DNA from: Cryptomeria japonica
Taxonomy: Eukaryota; Streptophyta; Pinopsida; Cupressales; Cupressaceae
Direction of reading: 5' to 3'
NCBI RefSeq assembly: GCF_030272615.1
Contig: NC_081410.1
Coordinates: 510,941,442-511,005,441 of the forward strand
Length of the DNA: 64,000 nucleotides
Shown piece by piece: positions 33,641 to 45,409 of the stretch; the stretch's first letter is position 1, and each line of letters starts with the position of its first letter. Made by a program: the position numbers and the translations under genes. The notes below the pieces were generated by a model. It was not told the origin of the DNA. It did not search any database and worked only from the letters and a program-made list of their open reading frames with translations.

Positions 33641-34160
33641 ATGCAAATATTGAATGGAATTTAGATGCTAGAAAGACATTTGATGAGATAAAAGATATCA
33701 TAGTTAATTCCCTTGTGCTTGCAATTCTAGATTATTCCAAGCCTTTTAAGATCTATTCCTTTACTTTTGAACATTCTTGTGCCATAGTCCTGACTTAGAA
33801 AAGTGATGGTGTAGAAGAGAAAATGATCGCGTTCATGAGTACTCCTTTCAAGGATGCAGAACTAAGATATCCTAATATTGATAAATAGTCCTTTTCCCTT
33901 ATAAAGACTATAAAGAAGTTCTAACATTACATTTTAAGAAGAAAAGTCTATGCTATTGTCCTTGACCTAGCTGTGAAGTCCATGCTAATGCAAAATGAAT
34001 TGGGTGAGAGAAGAGGCAAGTGGATAGAAATACTGCAAGATTTAAATGTTGAAATTCAGCCTATGAAAGTGGTTCGTGGACAAGGGCTATCCAAGGCATT
34101 GGTAGGAGTAGAAGAACAACTTATATGCCAACATTATATGCTTCAAGATATCACCATAGG
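33641..34160 (+). pseudogene. Gypsy-1 RNase H (gypsy type)
   Basis: FDEIKDIIVNSLVLAILDY, then FKIYSFTFEHSCAIVLT, a stop, KMIAFMSTPFKDAELRYPNIDK, another stop, YAIVLDLAVKSMLMQNELGERRGKWIEILQDL and VRGQGLSKAL. This is the RT-attached RNase H and tether. The usual first Asp is not in place (FKIYSF). Confidence 0.8.
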
Positions 34161-35390
34161 TGAATGGTATAAAAATGTGGTCTACTACAACCTGCAAAAG
34201 CGCTGTCCTGATGGGTTGATGGGATCACAACGAAGAGCTTTGAAAATCAAAAGTGGTTATTATATGATTAAAGATGCCAATCTTTGTAAAAGAAACCACA
34301 AGGGTTTGTTCTTGAGGTGTTTAGATAAACAAGAAGCTGCTGAATTCTTGAAGGATTTTCATGACAAATATGGGACTGGGCATGGTTCTATTGAAGCCAC
34401 CACTTATCAAATTTAGAGATCAAGATATTATTGGCCAACACTTTTTAAGGATACACATGAATACGTGTGATCATGCCACATTTTCCAAACTAGTGCTGCC
34501 CAAGAGTGCAACACATATATGCCTCTTTATCTAGTTTGTGAGGTGCACCCATTCACCCAATGGGGGTTAGACTTCATAAGCATGATTAATCCTCCTTCTT
34601 TTGCAAGTCATAGGTATATCCTTACTGCTACCGATTATTGTAGTTGATGGAGTGAAGCCTTGGCTTGTAAGAATTGCATTGCTGAATTGGTAATCAAGTT
34701 TTTGGAAGAATACATCTTCATTAGGTTTGGAATGCCCTTTTTTCTGGTATGTGATAATGGCCCTTCCTTTTCCTCCAAGCATTTTCTTTAGTGGGCTTTT
34801 GAAAATATGGAAACTTTAAATTTTTTTCTAATTATTATTCACAAGGGAATGGTGTGGCAAAATCCATGAACAATAATTTTTGCTTTGTAATAAAAAAATT
34901 GGAAATTAATCCAAGATATTGGCATTACTCAATTGAAATTTGCATTGTGGACTAATAGAGTCAAAGTCAAGAATTCACTAGGAACTTCCCCTTTTAAATT
35001 GGTCTATGGCCCATAACCAATTTTTCCTATGAATCTTAAAATACTAGTCCTTAGGTTTATGGAGGGATTTGTTGAAGGAGATGATCCCGTGTGCACTAGG
35101 TTGATGAATTTGGTACAATTGGAAGAAGAGATATTCTGTCTTAGAGCATGTTGCAAAATATCAGGCTGTCATCAAGTGTTGGTTTGAGAAGAGAGCTAAA
35201 GTGAAAACATTTCAAATCTCAGATTTGGTTCTGATGTGGGATAAGTCTAAAGAAAAATCTAGGAGTCATGGCCCTTATCAAATATCAAAGATTTTAGGAG
35301 ATAGTTCCTTCCAGATTAGTACTTTGGAAGGGGATCTTATCCCATTGTCCGCCAATGGGTAGTTCCTCAAACATTACTTTAGGTCCTTAT
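34161..35390 (+). pseudogene. Gypsy-1 integrase
   Basis: FLRCLDKQEAAEFLKDFHDKYGTGHGSIEATT is the zinc-binding N-terminus, followed by YYWPTLFKD. The core reads FTQWGLDFISMI, YILTATDYCS, CDNGPSFSSKHF, and GNGVAKSMNN where GNGQAESTN is usual, so the catalytic Glu is now Lys. The C-terminal part (SPFKLVYGP, LVLMWDKSKEKSRSHGPYQI) extends to about 35390. Integrase after RT places the element in gypsy. Stops occur throughout. Confidence 0.82.
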
Positions 35391-35878
35391 CCCACCAAGG
35401 AATTGTTGTCCCTTTGTATTATACTAGCTTTTAGTTTTGTTTTTCTTTCCCTTTTTCTTTGTTCTTTATTTTTTCTTTTTGTCTTGTGTATTTTTTGGGA
35501 AAGTGAGTTTGTCCAGGTCTAGTTCTCGAGCAGTTTAGGCCCTTAGATTTCCTAACCATTGGGTGCTTTAAGTTTGTTCCTTTTCAACACTGTTCTAGAC
35601 TCTTCTCCCCTTCAAATAATGAGTAGCTAAGTACCTTTCTCCTAATTGGATATCTAGCTATGTGTAATCTACCTTCCTTTCCAACATGTTGGAATTATAT
35701 CATATATATTTAAATATTAGATTCTTGGATATTTTCTTGAGGAAGGCTCCTATTAGAATACTGTTATTTAAATGTGTTGAAATTCCAAATTGTGATTCCA
35801 ACCCCAATAACAAACTTAATGTAAGTTAGGTATCTTTTAGAGAAAATTAATTTAATATTTCAAAATGAGAAAGTCCCC

Positions 35879-35906
35879 AAAAAAAAGAGAGGAAAAGAAA
35901 AGAAAA
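35879..35906 (+). promoter_or_regulatory. Candidate Gypsy-1 polypurine tract
   Basis: An uninterrupted 28-base A/G run followed by TGCC, downstream of integrase where a plus-strand primer site is expected. No second LTR is available to confirm the boundary. Confidence 0.4.
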
Positions 35907-36816
35907 TGCCTACGAAAAAATAATGGTGTGATTCTAGTATCTCCATCGGGGCTATAGATGCTTGGCTGGTAGTGGAGCTATGATATGAGTGAGCCAAAGG
36001 TATCTCTATTAGTGCTATGGATGCCTGGCTGGCAGCAGCGATATACCTTGGAATTCCACACAATCTATTAAAATATTATTCTGGTTTGAGCCCTCTCTTA
36101 GGTTGTCTTTCAAGGATTTTGGGCTAGATAAACTCAGTCTACACACACTTGGTTTCAATATTATTGGGACATGTTTTAAACTATCATAACATATAGTAAC
36201 CTAAGACTGGTACTATGTTCTCTTTTTTTGAAGGATGATGGTCTGGGTGGTTTTTCGGTTTGAGCATACTTAACACATCCTATGTTTGTTTAGGGGTATT
36301 TGTTGTGCCTCCACAACTCACACCCCATCTTTCTCCTTATAATGTGGCCCCCCCTTTGTTTTTTTTTTTTCTATTTTGTTTTGTTCCCCCTCTTTTTCTT
36401 TCTTTCTTTCTTTTTATTTTGTTTCTCCGTCTTTTGGTTTTCGGGGATTGGTGATCAAGCTTCCCATAGTCCCCTTCCTTTTTTGAGGTTTTGGATTTTC
36501 CTGGTCCCCAACCCCCGATTTCTCTTTCCATGTCTATGCCTATCAGTCCTTTGGGGACCGAGGATATTCCTATCCCCAACCCTCAGTTTCTTGTCTTGAG
36601 GATCTTTGATTCATGATGTTTGCCTCTACGTACCACCTCGTTTCGCAATTAATGCTATGTGTAGGGTATAAATTAATATTTTTTCATTTGTTTTGCTCAC
36701 TTTTAATTTCGAGCTCGAGCTTCCTAGTGTGAATTGTGTGTCCATTTGAGAATAATTTTAGCTTTCCCGTGGTGTTGGATATTTCTTTCTATTCCATCTT
36801 CTTTCTTTCTTATGAG

Positions 36817-36821
36817 GTATG
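36817..36821. repeat. Target-site duplication GTATG, left copy
   Basis: GTATG before the TGTTGG start of Copia-4, repeated at 44278-44282 after its TTATCA end. Confidence 0.93.
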
Positions 36822-38356
36822 TGTTGGCATTATGTGAACCAGTATGAGGACATAATGATATTGTATGTTGTCATTGATGTCAATATGTGCTATGAAGAGA
36901 GAACCGACATATGTGAGAACCGGTATATATGCCAATGTAAAGCGGTATATTTATTCAAGGTGAACTGACATGTCAAGGTGAACCGACATGTAGTCATGAG
37001 AACCGACACATGGAAGCATTGTATGACTATCGGTTGGTAGGTAGTTTCCACTTCAGGATTTCTGGTTGGAGTATCTTAAGCCTGTGTGACTCAATCAGTG
37101 ATCTTTATGCGATGAAGTTAGCATGATAATGAAGAACAGACAGTGTTGCCATGTAAGCCTTGTGCGTGTGAAGGATCTTGCATGAAGAAGAATGTTCCTA
37201 TCTACCTCGGGAATGTGCGGTCTGTAAACGATGATAACGTGTGATGGGTTATCAGCTGCCATGAAATCGGTGGAAAAAAAAAATGGAGAATGTCTTGAGA
37301 TTGGATCAAGACTGTTGCATTCAATACAGTATGATCAATGATCATGATTGAACTGTTTGAATTCCTTAACCTAATAGGTCTAGGGTTTAGGGTTTATGCT
37401 ACCGACCTATCTGTTGTCCTATAAGGTCAATGTTGTGATTCTTTCAGAGTTTGTTGGCAAAAGTTGTGTGTGTGTATCTAAGAGAAGAGATACGTGATTC
37501 TTGCCAGACCAGAGGAGAGAAGTCATATATGCAGAGTGTAAGTGTAGAAGGTGAAGAGGAGCTTAAGCGGATCTGCATTGGCATTAAGTGCTATTATCAG
37601 GTCATTGATATACCTGTTGATCTTTAACTACTTCAACAGTTGTGAAATCCCCTAATAGGGTAGCCTTAACTGGCTTGTCGAAAATCCTCTAATAGGGTAA
37701 CTCGAAGCTATTGAGTTCATTGATATCCTTTAGCTATTGAGTTCTTGAAATCCTCTAACAAGGTACCCTTAACAGGGTTTAACCCTTAACAGGGTTTAAC
37801 CCTTAACTGGGTATTGTAGCCATCCCTTAACCGGGTGATCCCTAACAGGATTGGTTCCTAACAGAACCTATTGTATCTGTCTTTAACCGGACAAGGCTCC
37901 TAACATAGCGGACTTCCAAAGAGTTCAAAAACAAGCTTTTGGGTATTCATCCCCACTGTGGTTTTTCCCAGTTGGGTTTCCACATGAAAAATATGTGTGT
38001 CATGTGTGATGTTTTCTTCATGTGATGTTATGATTATTTTCTGATTAAGTGGTGATGCATGTTGATCTTGCTGTAATATGTACATCTTTGATGGTAGAAT
38101 TTCTTGTTCATGCATTAGAGTGAAATGGGAATGAAGAGTTAGATTATATGGGAAGATAAGTGTCAACTGGTCTTTGCTTGTCTTAGTTACACTGGGTTTT
38201 ACCAGTTGAACTCTATTGAAGGACTGGTGCTGCTGTTTGTCTGTCAATGCATAAGTGTTAGTTGACAAACCGGTTTAAGGTTGAGTTTTTGCTTGTACTG
38301 ATTCACCCCCCCTCTCAATACTAGTTTGGTACTATTCGTTCATCATTAAGTTATCA
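36822..38356 (+). repeat. Copia-4 5' LTR
   Basis: 1,535 bases, TGTTGGCATT to AGTTATCA. It contains more than ten short palindromes of the type CCTTAACNGGG at 37648-37905, the shared hairpin at 37958-37983 (GTGGTTTTTCCC / GGGTTTCCAC), and a C tract near 38306. Confidence 0.95.
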
Positions 38357-38358
38357 AT

Positions 38359-38370
38359 TGGTATCAGAGC
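38359..38370 (+). promoter_or_regulatory. Primer binding site, tRNA-iMet type
   Basis: TGGTATCAGAGC, two bases after the LTR end. Confidence 0.92.
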
Positions 38371-38427
38371 ATCCTCCAGGTCCTCTGTGTTGTAAGCTTA
38401 ACCGCTTGAGGGAAAGATCCTATTGTA

Positions 38428-41400
38428 ATGATGAAGAGGGAAGGACCAAAGTTTAACAAAGAAAATTTCAGTATATGGAAAGACAGAATGAAGATATATA
38501 TCAGAAGCATGGGTGCTCAACACTGGAGCTATGTTGAGAATCCCTATGTTGCCCCTACCGGTACTCTCACCGATGATCAAAAGAGAGAGATACAGGAGAA
38601 TGGGCAAGTCATGGAAGCCCTAATCAGTAGTTTATCTGATATTGAGTTCATTGATGTCCAAGATAAGGTAAATCCCAAAGAGGTATGGGATGCTCTTGAA
38701 AATATCTATGGAGGTGATGAGCATGTAAAACAAGCTAAGGAAGAAAACCTTAGAGAAAAGTTTGAAGACATGCGAATGGTTGAAGGTGAAACCATTCAAT
38801 AGTATGGTATTAGAATCAAAACTGTTGTCAGAGATATCAAGAGTGCAGGTGGTAAAATGGAAGATTCCACTATGGTAAGCAAAGTCCTGAGATCCCTATT
38901 GCTGGTCTATGCAATAAGGGTTGCTGCTATTCAGGAGCTGAGACCAATAGATAAGACTAAGGTATCCTTGGACTCCATCATATCAAAGTTGACAGCCTAT
39001 GAGCTAAATAGTTTTGATGGCAGTGTTCAAAAGATGAAATCAGCTTTTAGAGCTTTTGCTGTAACATCCAAGAAAGGAAAAGAAGCAAGCACTAGTGGTG
39101 AACCAAGACAGAGCAGAGTAATGGATGATGAGGAGTTTTTGATGGAATTTGAAGCTCTTCTTGCTAGGAAATTTCCAAAAGGAATCGGTAAATACAGAGG
39201 TAAGCTCCCTTTGAAATTTTTTTCATGTAACCAGATAAGACATATTGCTATGAACTGTCCTAATAGTGACAACAAGGATAAACCAGAAAGATTCAGGAAA
39301 TTCAAAGGAGGAAACCGGAGAAACTATTTTGTTGCAGTTGATGAAGGTGTCATAGATGAGGAATTAGAAGATGAAGAGAATGAAGACATTGTGTTTGTTG
39401 TTGTAAAGGAAGATGTGTCAGACAAGAAGGCTCTTGTCTCCCGCTTTGATAATTCCAATGAGTGGATTATTGACAGTGGTTGCTCACACCATATGACTGG
39501 TGACTGGAGCAAGTTTCTATCCTTGGAAGAGTATGATGGTGGTGTGGTTCGTTTTGGCAATGATGCACCATGTATGGTTAAAGGAAAAAGGTCCATCTCT
39601 CTGAATGGAAAGAGTAGTACTGACAATGTGTATTGGGTTGATGGTCTCAGACACAACCTTTTGAGTGTTGCCCACCTGAATGACAGTGGCCTCACTCTGG
39701 AATTCAAGAATGGAATCTGCAAAATCAAAGGAAAAGATGGTGAATTGGTGGCCACCAGCAAGCAAACCAAAGGTAACCTATTTCATTTGAATGCAAATAT
39801 AAGTACATGTCTTATGGATAAGTTTGATGATAACTGGATATGGCATAAGAGACTCTGCCATGTAAACTTTGATAACATTGTGAAGGCTAGTAAGATCAAG
39901 GTAGTTAGAGGGTTGCCGGTGCTAAGCAAATCAGATAATACCTTGTGCAGAGAATGTCAATTGGGGAAAATGTCTTCCTCAACCTTTAAAGGTAAATCTT
40001 TCACTGCTAACAACTTGCTTGATCTTGTGCATGCTGATTTGTGTGGTCCTATGAAAACTAGAAGTGTGCAGGGTGATAGGTACTTCATGATTCTCATTGA
40101 TGACTACTCAAGAATGATGTGGGTCACATTCTTGAAAGACAAGTCTGAAGCCTTTGTGAAGTCCAAAGCTTTCAGAGCATTAGTGGAGAAGGAAAGTGGT
40201 AAAAGGATCAAGTGTCTCAGAACTGATCAATGAGGGGAATTCACTTCTGGTGAATTCAACAAGTATTGTGAAGAATTTGGCATTAAGAGGCAACTGTTTG
40301 CCCCCCAGACTCCACAGCAGAATGACCTAGTAGAGAGGAATAATTGGACTATGCTTGAAGCAACTAGAACCATGTTGATTCAAGGAAAAGTAGCTCACAC
40401 CTTTTGGAGAGAAGCAGTAAGCACTGCAGTCTACGCAATGAACCGGGTACTCATCAAGAAAGGTAAGGATAAAACTCCTTATGAGTATTGGACCGGTAAG
40501 ACACCTATGGTTAGCTACTTTAGGGTATTTGGTAGCAAATGTTACATCAAGAGGAGTGAACATCAGGGCAAGTTTGAAGCTAAATGTGATAAGGGAATAT
40601 TCCTAGGATATTCCACCAAGAGTAAAGCTCTCAAGTGTTTCAACAATAGGACTCAGAGAATTATGGAAAGTTTCAATGTGAGAGTTGATGAAACCTCTAA
40701 GAAACTGGAAGATATAGGCAGTGATCAAGCTGTAAATGAACCGGTTGCAACCTTCTGGGAACTGGTTGTCAGTCAACCAAGTACTAGTAACAGTGTTCCT
40801 AAACCGGTGAATGTTGATACTGATGAAGATGAGGATGAAGAGGAAAAGCAAGAAGAACCAGTTAAGATTATTCCTTGGTATGTCAAGCTGAATCATGATC
40901 CTAAGCAGATCATAAGAGATAAGGATGCAGGAATCCTTACAAGAAGAAAGATCAGAGAAAACTCATGTTTGATCTCTGAATTTGAGCTTAATTCATTCAA
41001 AGAGGCTCATAAAGATGAAGACTGGATCAAGGCAATGGAAGAGGAACTTGACCAGATAGAGAAAAATGGTACATGGTCCTTGGTACCCAGACCGGAACAT
41101 AAAAATGTCATTGGCACCAAATGGGTGTTCAGAAACAAGCTGAATGAGGATGGCACAGTGATTAGGAACAAAGCCAAATTGGTGTGCAAAGGATATGCTC
41201 AAGAAGAAGGAGAAGACTATGGAGAAACCTTTGCTCCTGTAGCCAGATTGGAAGGAGTTCGTATACTTCTTGCATATGCAGCGTTTAAAGGATTCAAGGT
41301 ATATCAAATGGATGTAAAATCTGCATTCCTAAATGGTGTACTTGAAGAGGAGGTGTATATAGAGCAACCAGATGGGTTTTCCCTATCTGAAGACAATGAT

Positions 41401-42513
41401 ATGGTGTGCAGGCTACACAAAGCCTTATATGGTCTAAAGCAGGCACCTAGAGCATGGTATGAACATCTACATTCCCATCTTGTGAAGATTGGATTTGAGA
41501 GAACAAGTGAAGATAGCAATATCTACTTGAAATCTGAAGGAGATTAGATCCTGATCTGTGAAGTTTTTTTTGATGACATTATCTTTGGTGGAGATGACAA
41601 GATGAGCCATGAGTTTGCTGATGAGATGAAGGAAGAGTTTGAGATGTCACTCATAGGGGAGATTAAGTTCTTCATTGGACTGCAGATCCAACAGACGAAA
41701 GATGGAATCTTTATCACTCAGTCCAAATATGTCAAAGAGGTGTTGGAGACCTTTGGCATGGAAGATAGCAAACCAGTTGGTACACCGATGGTGACCGGTT
41801 GCAAATTATCAAAAGAGGATGATTCCACATTGGTTGATGAGGAGGAATACCGATCAATGATTGGTAAGTTGCATTATGTAGTGCATAGCAGACCAGATAT
41901 TGCACATGCAGTTGGCATTACTGCAAGGTTCCAAAAAAATCCAAGAGAATCCCACTTGGTTGCAGTCAAGCGGATTCTTAGGTATCTGAAGGGAATAGTT
42001 GACTATGGATTGTGGTACCCATACAACAATGATTTCAACCTGAAAGTATTCACAGATGCTGATTGGGTAGGTAATGTGGATGATCAGAAAAGCACAACTG
42101 GTGGTACATTCTTTCTCGGTGGTAGACTGGTCTCATGGATGAGTAAGAAGCAGAGCTGTATCTCTCAGTCTACAGTAGAAGCAGAGTATGTTGCAGCTTT
42201 CATGAACTGCACTCAGATAATCTGGATGAAGCATGTATTAGATGGCTTCAAAATCCCTGTATTTGAACCGGTAAGTATATTCTGTGATAACACAAGTGCT
42301 ATCAATATTTCAAATAATCCGGTTTTACATTCTAGAACCAAGCATTTTGAGCTTAAGTATCATTTCTTGAGGGAAAAGGTTCAGAATAAAGAGATTGCAC
42401 TGGAACATGTTTCCAGTAAGGAGCAGTTAGCAGACATATTCACCAAGCCTCTCCCAAAGACTACATTTGTGTATTTAAGAGGTGAATTGGGGTATTGCCC
42501 CTTCAGGAGGTAA
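38428..42513 (+). pseudogene. Copia-4 gag-pol polyprotein, one frame with three stops
   Basis: About 1,361 codons in a single frame without any frameshift, interrupted only by TAG at 38800, TGA at 40231 and TAG at 41545. Gag: GPKFNKENFSIWKDRMKIYI, and a zinc knuckle with two losses (FFSCNQIRHIAMNC). Protease: WIIDSGCSHHMTGD near 39463. GAG-pre-integrase: WIWHKRLCHVNF ... CRECQLGK. Integrase: HADLCGP, RTDQ followed by the TGA stop, and LVERNN for the Glu. [42 protein letters not shown], catalytic box FFDDIIFGG in place of YVDD. RNase H: FTDADWVGNVDDQKSTTGG, EAEYVAAFMNC, IFCDNTSAINIS. It ends with EQLADIFTKPLPKTTF and TAA. The ATG at 38428 gives the best gag start. Confidence 0.95.
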
Positions 42514-42760
42514 ATTAAAAGTATTTGTTCCACATCAGTCAGGTATTGCATAGTCAAATTTTTTTTGATTGATGTGTTGAAGGATGCTACTCCTCAGGGG
42601 GAGCAACATAATGGAATAGGGATGTGTGTGCCTCCACTTTGGCATTGTTGTCAAAGGGGGAGAAGAAGTGTAGAAGAGAAGACATCTTTAGAAATTGGGG
42701 AGAAGATGAGTTTGCAGAAATATATCTTTGTATATTGCCATCAATGCCAAAGGGGGAGAT
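42514..42760 (+). promoter_or_regulatory. Copia-4 3' spacer and polypurine tract
   Basis: No ORF of note. The tract CAAAGGGGGAGAT at about 42748-42760 touches the 3' LTR. Similar tracts lie near 42596 (CAGGGGGAG) and 42653 (AAAGGGGGAGA), the same multiplication seen in Copia-1 and Copia-N1. Confidence 0.85.
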
Positions 42761-44277
42761 TGTTGGCATTATGTGAACCGGTATGAGGACATAATGATAT
42801 TGTATGTTGTCATTGATGTTAATATGTGATATGAAGAGAGAACCAACATTATGTGAGAATCGATATATATGCCAAAGTAAAGCGGTATATTTGCTCAAGG
42901 TGAACCGGCATGTCAAGGTGAACCGACATGTAATCATGGGAACCAACACATGGAAGCATTGTATGACTATCGGTTGGTAGGTAGTTTCCACTTTAGGATT
43001 TCTAGTTGGAGTATCTTAAGCCTATGTGACTCAATCGGTGATCTTTATGTGATGAAGTTAGCATGATAGCGAAGAACAGATAGTGTTGCCACGTAAGCCT
43101 TGTGCGCATGAAGGATCTTGCATAAAGAAGAATGTTCCTATATACCTCGGGAATGTGCGGTCTATAAACGGTGATAACGTGTGATGGGTTATCAACCGCC
43201 ATGAAATCGATGGAAAATGAATGATGGAGAATGTCTTGAGATTGGATCAAGACTGTTGCATTCAATACAGTATGATCAATGGTCAGGATTGAACTGTTTG
43301 AATTATTTAACCTAATAGGTCTAGGGTTTAGGGTTTATGCTACCGACCTGTTTGTTGTCCTATAAGGTCGATGTTGTGATTCTTTCAGAATTTGTTGGCA
43401 AAATTTGTGTGTGTGTATCTAAGAGAAGAGATACCGATTCTTGCCAGACCAGAGGAGAGAAGTCATATCTACAGAGTGTAAGCGCAAAAGGTGAAGAGGA
43501 GCTTAAGCGGATCTGCATTGTCATTGAGTGCTATTATCAGGTCATTGATATACCTGTTGATCTTTAACTACTTCAATAGTTGTGAAATCCCCTAACAGGG
43601 TAACCTTAATGGGCTTGTTGAAAATCCTCTAACAAGGTAACTCAAAGCTATTGAGTTCATTGATATCCTTTAGCTATTGAGTTCTTGAAATCCTCTAACA
43701 AGGTACCCTTAATAGGGTTTAACCCTTAACCGGGTATTGTAGCCATCCCTTAATCGGGTGATCCCTAACAGGATCAGTTCCTAACAAAACCTATTGTATC
43801 TATGTTTAACCAGACAAGGCTCCCAACAGAGCGAACTTCCAAAGAGTTCAAAAACAAGCTTGTGGGTATTCATCCCCATCGTGGTTTTTCCTAGTTGGGT
43901 TTCCACGTGAAAAATATGTGTCATGTGTGATGTTTTCTTCATGTGATGTTATGATTGTTTTTTGATTAAGTGGCGATTCATGTTGATCTTGCTGTAATAT
44001 GTACATCTTTGATGGTATAATTTCCTGTTCATGCATTAGAGTGAAATGGGAATGAAGAGTTAGATTATATGGGAAGATAAGTGTCAACCGGTCTTTGCTT
44101 GTCTTAGTTATACTGGGTTTTGTTGGTTGAACTCTGTTGAAGGACCGGTGCTGCTGTTTGTCTATCAATGCATAAGTGTTAGTTGCCAAACCAGTTTAAG
44201 GTGTAGTTTTTTCCTGTACTGATTCACCCCCCCTCTCAGTACTGGTTTGGTACTATTCGTTCATCATTAAGTTATCA
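42761..44277 (+). repeat. Copia-4 3' LTR
   Basis: 1,517 bases, aligned to 36822-38356. The CCTTAACNGGG array is at 43586-43830 and the hairpin at 43880-43907. ACCGGT at 42778 corresponds to ACCAGT in the 5' copy, an example of CpG decay. Confidence 0.95.
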
Positions 44278-44282
44278 GTATG
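44278..44282. repeat. Target-site duplication GTATG, right copy
   Basis: Second copy of the Copia-4 duplication. Confidence 0.93.
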
Positions 44283-45045
44283 CTCCCTTTTCTTCTCTCT
44301 TGTGTTTGTTTTAGTTTTATTTTTCATCTTTGCCTTCTACTATTTTGTTTCATTTTGATGTTTTGTTGTTTTCATTATTTTCCTCTCAGCCTCCCTTCTC
44401 ATTTTTTGAGGGTTTGGGTCTCAGTTCTTTCTTGTTGTTTTTTTCTAGTTCAGGTTTTGCCTAGAGCCCTCGTCTTTTTATGTTTGTGTCTTCTTGTTGT
44501 TCTTTCTTTTCCTTCTTTTTCCCTTACTTTCTTCTAGGTCTCTTTTTGGGGATTGGGGATGTGCGATCCCCAAATCCCCATGGTTGGTTGTCCCGAGATT
44601 TAGTTTCCCATCTTTGTTTTCTCTTGGTATCCTTTCAGGGATTAGGGATTGTTCATCCCCAATTTCCATTTTTGGGGATCAGGGATGAAGCTTTCCTTGA
44701 ATCCTGCCTTTGTCTTAGTTGTCGGTCCTTTGGGGATCGAGGATGTTCCTATCCTCGACCCCTAGTCTTTATGAATAAAGAGATTGAGAAAGTCATGACC
44801 CTCGACCCTTGCCTACCTCTTTTGTGTATGAATCAGGATCAAGGATGTCCCTATCCCTAACCCTCGATAGGTTTTTTAGCTTTCAATAAAGGTTGGGATT
44901 GGGGATGTTCCCATCCCCGACCCTCAGCTATTTTTAGTTTGAGTTTTGACATGTTGTTTAATAAGGTTTTTTGCACCAATTAGTGTAGTTGTTTTGAGTT
45001 TTGTTTTTGATAAGATTCCTAGAATGACTCTCTTGGGAATTGCTA
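44283..45045 (+). other. Presumed LTR and leader shared by Gypsy-1 and Gypsy-2
   Basis: Continues the tail cut at 36821. T-rich, then a run of five or six imperfect hairpins at 44548-44926 built on GGGGATNGGGGAT and ATCCCCNAACCC. The best has arms 44548-44560 and 44566-44579. The stretch ends at ORF1 of Gypsy-2. I could not find a convincing primer site or LTR end in 44930-45045. The simplest reading is one LTR serving as the 3' LTR of Gypsy-1 and the 5' LTR of Gypsy-2. Confidence 0.5.
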
Positions 45046-45409
45046 ATGTGTAGATCGAGAGTGGTCACCGTGAAGTACTAGTTTGATTCGTATCTCCTGC
45101 CCACAAAGTTACATTCATCAAATAGGGACATAATACACTAATATTGGTCATGTGGACCTATATATGTTCTTACAAAGGGTGGACATTCCAAATGGAAGGA
45201 CTTCTTGGGCTACCTTATTGGTACATTCACGACTTGTTCCAACAGTAGGATTCCTAGTGGCATTGTAGTCCCCAAACTTGATAATTGCTTGTGCATACAT
45301 ATATAAGCTTAGTGAAAAAAGAATCTATGACCCTGTTGACAATGTGATCCTTAACATTTCTTCTGATGTCATAGAAAATGTGTTTCATATTCCCAAATAT
45401 GGCCCATAT
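45046..45409 (+). pseudogene. Gypsy-2 ORF1, first segment
   Basis: Starts with ATG at 45046 (MCRSRVVTVKY, a stop, FDSYLLPTKLHSS), which shows the N-terminus missing from Gypsy-1. It continues FLVAL-like, then NVILNISSDVIENVFHIPKY, and is cut at 45409 by Gypsy-N2. Function unknown; see the Gypsy-1 ORF1 entry for the whole layout. Confidence 0.7.
45405..45409. repeat. Target-site duplication CATAT, left copy
   Basis: CATAT before the TGATGC terminus of Gypsy-N2, repeated at 49207-49211. Gypsy-1 has a single CATATGCTCATGTT at the matching place. Confidence 0.95.

Larger units (their letters stand above)
35391..36821 (+). other. Gypsy-1 3' tail, first part of presumed LTR
   Basis: No ORF. A 28-base purine run at 35879-35906 followed by TG at 35907 is a candidate polypurine tract and LTR start. 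Inside, two copies of about 43 bases (near 35938-35980 and 36000-36043, TGGATGCCTGGCTGG-like) and a T-rich stretch (36350-36440) are seen. GGGGATTGG...CCCC-type inverted repeats start near 36447. The tail is interrupted at 36821 by Copia-4 and continues at 44283. Confidence 0.55.
36822..44277 (+). mobile_element. Copia-4: complete Ty1/copia element
   Basis: 7,456 bases with two LTRs, initiator-Met primer site, full-length gag-pol, polypurine tract and a GTATG target duplication. It is inserted in the Gypsy-1 tail. LTRs differ at roughly 6 percent of positions in the first 150 bases, so it is older than Gypsy-N1 despite its well-preserved ORF. Confidence 0.96.
23773..45045 (+). mobile_element. 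Gypsy-1: old Tat-like Ty3/gypsy element with extra ORF1
   Basis: Order: ORF1 of unknown function, non-coding spacer, gag, protease, archaeal-type RNase H, RT, RNase H, integrase, then a T-rich tail that probably includes the LTR. Integrase after RT shows gypsy. An extra ORF before gag and a second RNase H are features known from the plant Tat/Ogre group. All coding parts are heavily decayed. The 5' LTR is missing: sequence starts at about the eighth codon of ORF1, abutting Copia-3. The tail is split by Copia-4 at 36822-44277. Confidence 0.85.

Noticed and set aside
36260-36599. Phe-rich plus-strand frames in the Gypsy-1 tail, resembling membrane segments
   Set aside because: Low-complexity T-rich DNA gives Phe runs in any frame; not a membrane protein.
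37648-37905. TTAACCC/GGGTTTA-rich stretch as interstitial telomere repeat
   Set aside because: Units are not the plant TTTAGGG tandem; they are irregular palindromes inside an LTR.
44280-44860. Similar Phe/Leu/Ser frames in the tail after Copia-4
   Set aside because: Same T-rich composition plus the GGGGAT hairpin repeats; no start or domain.
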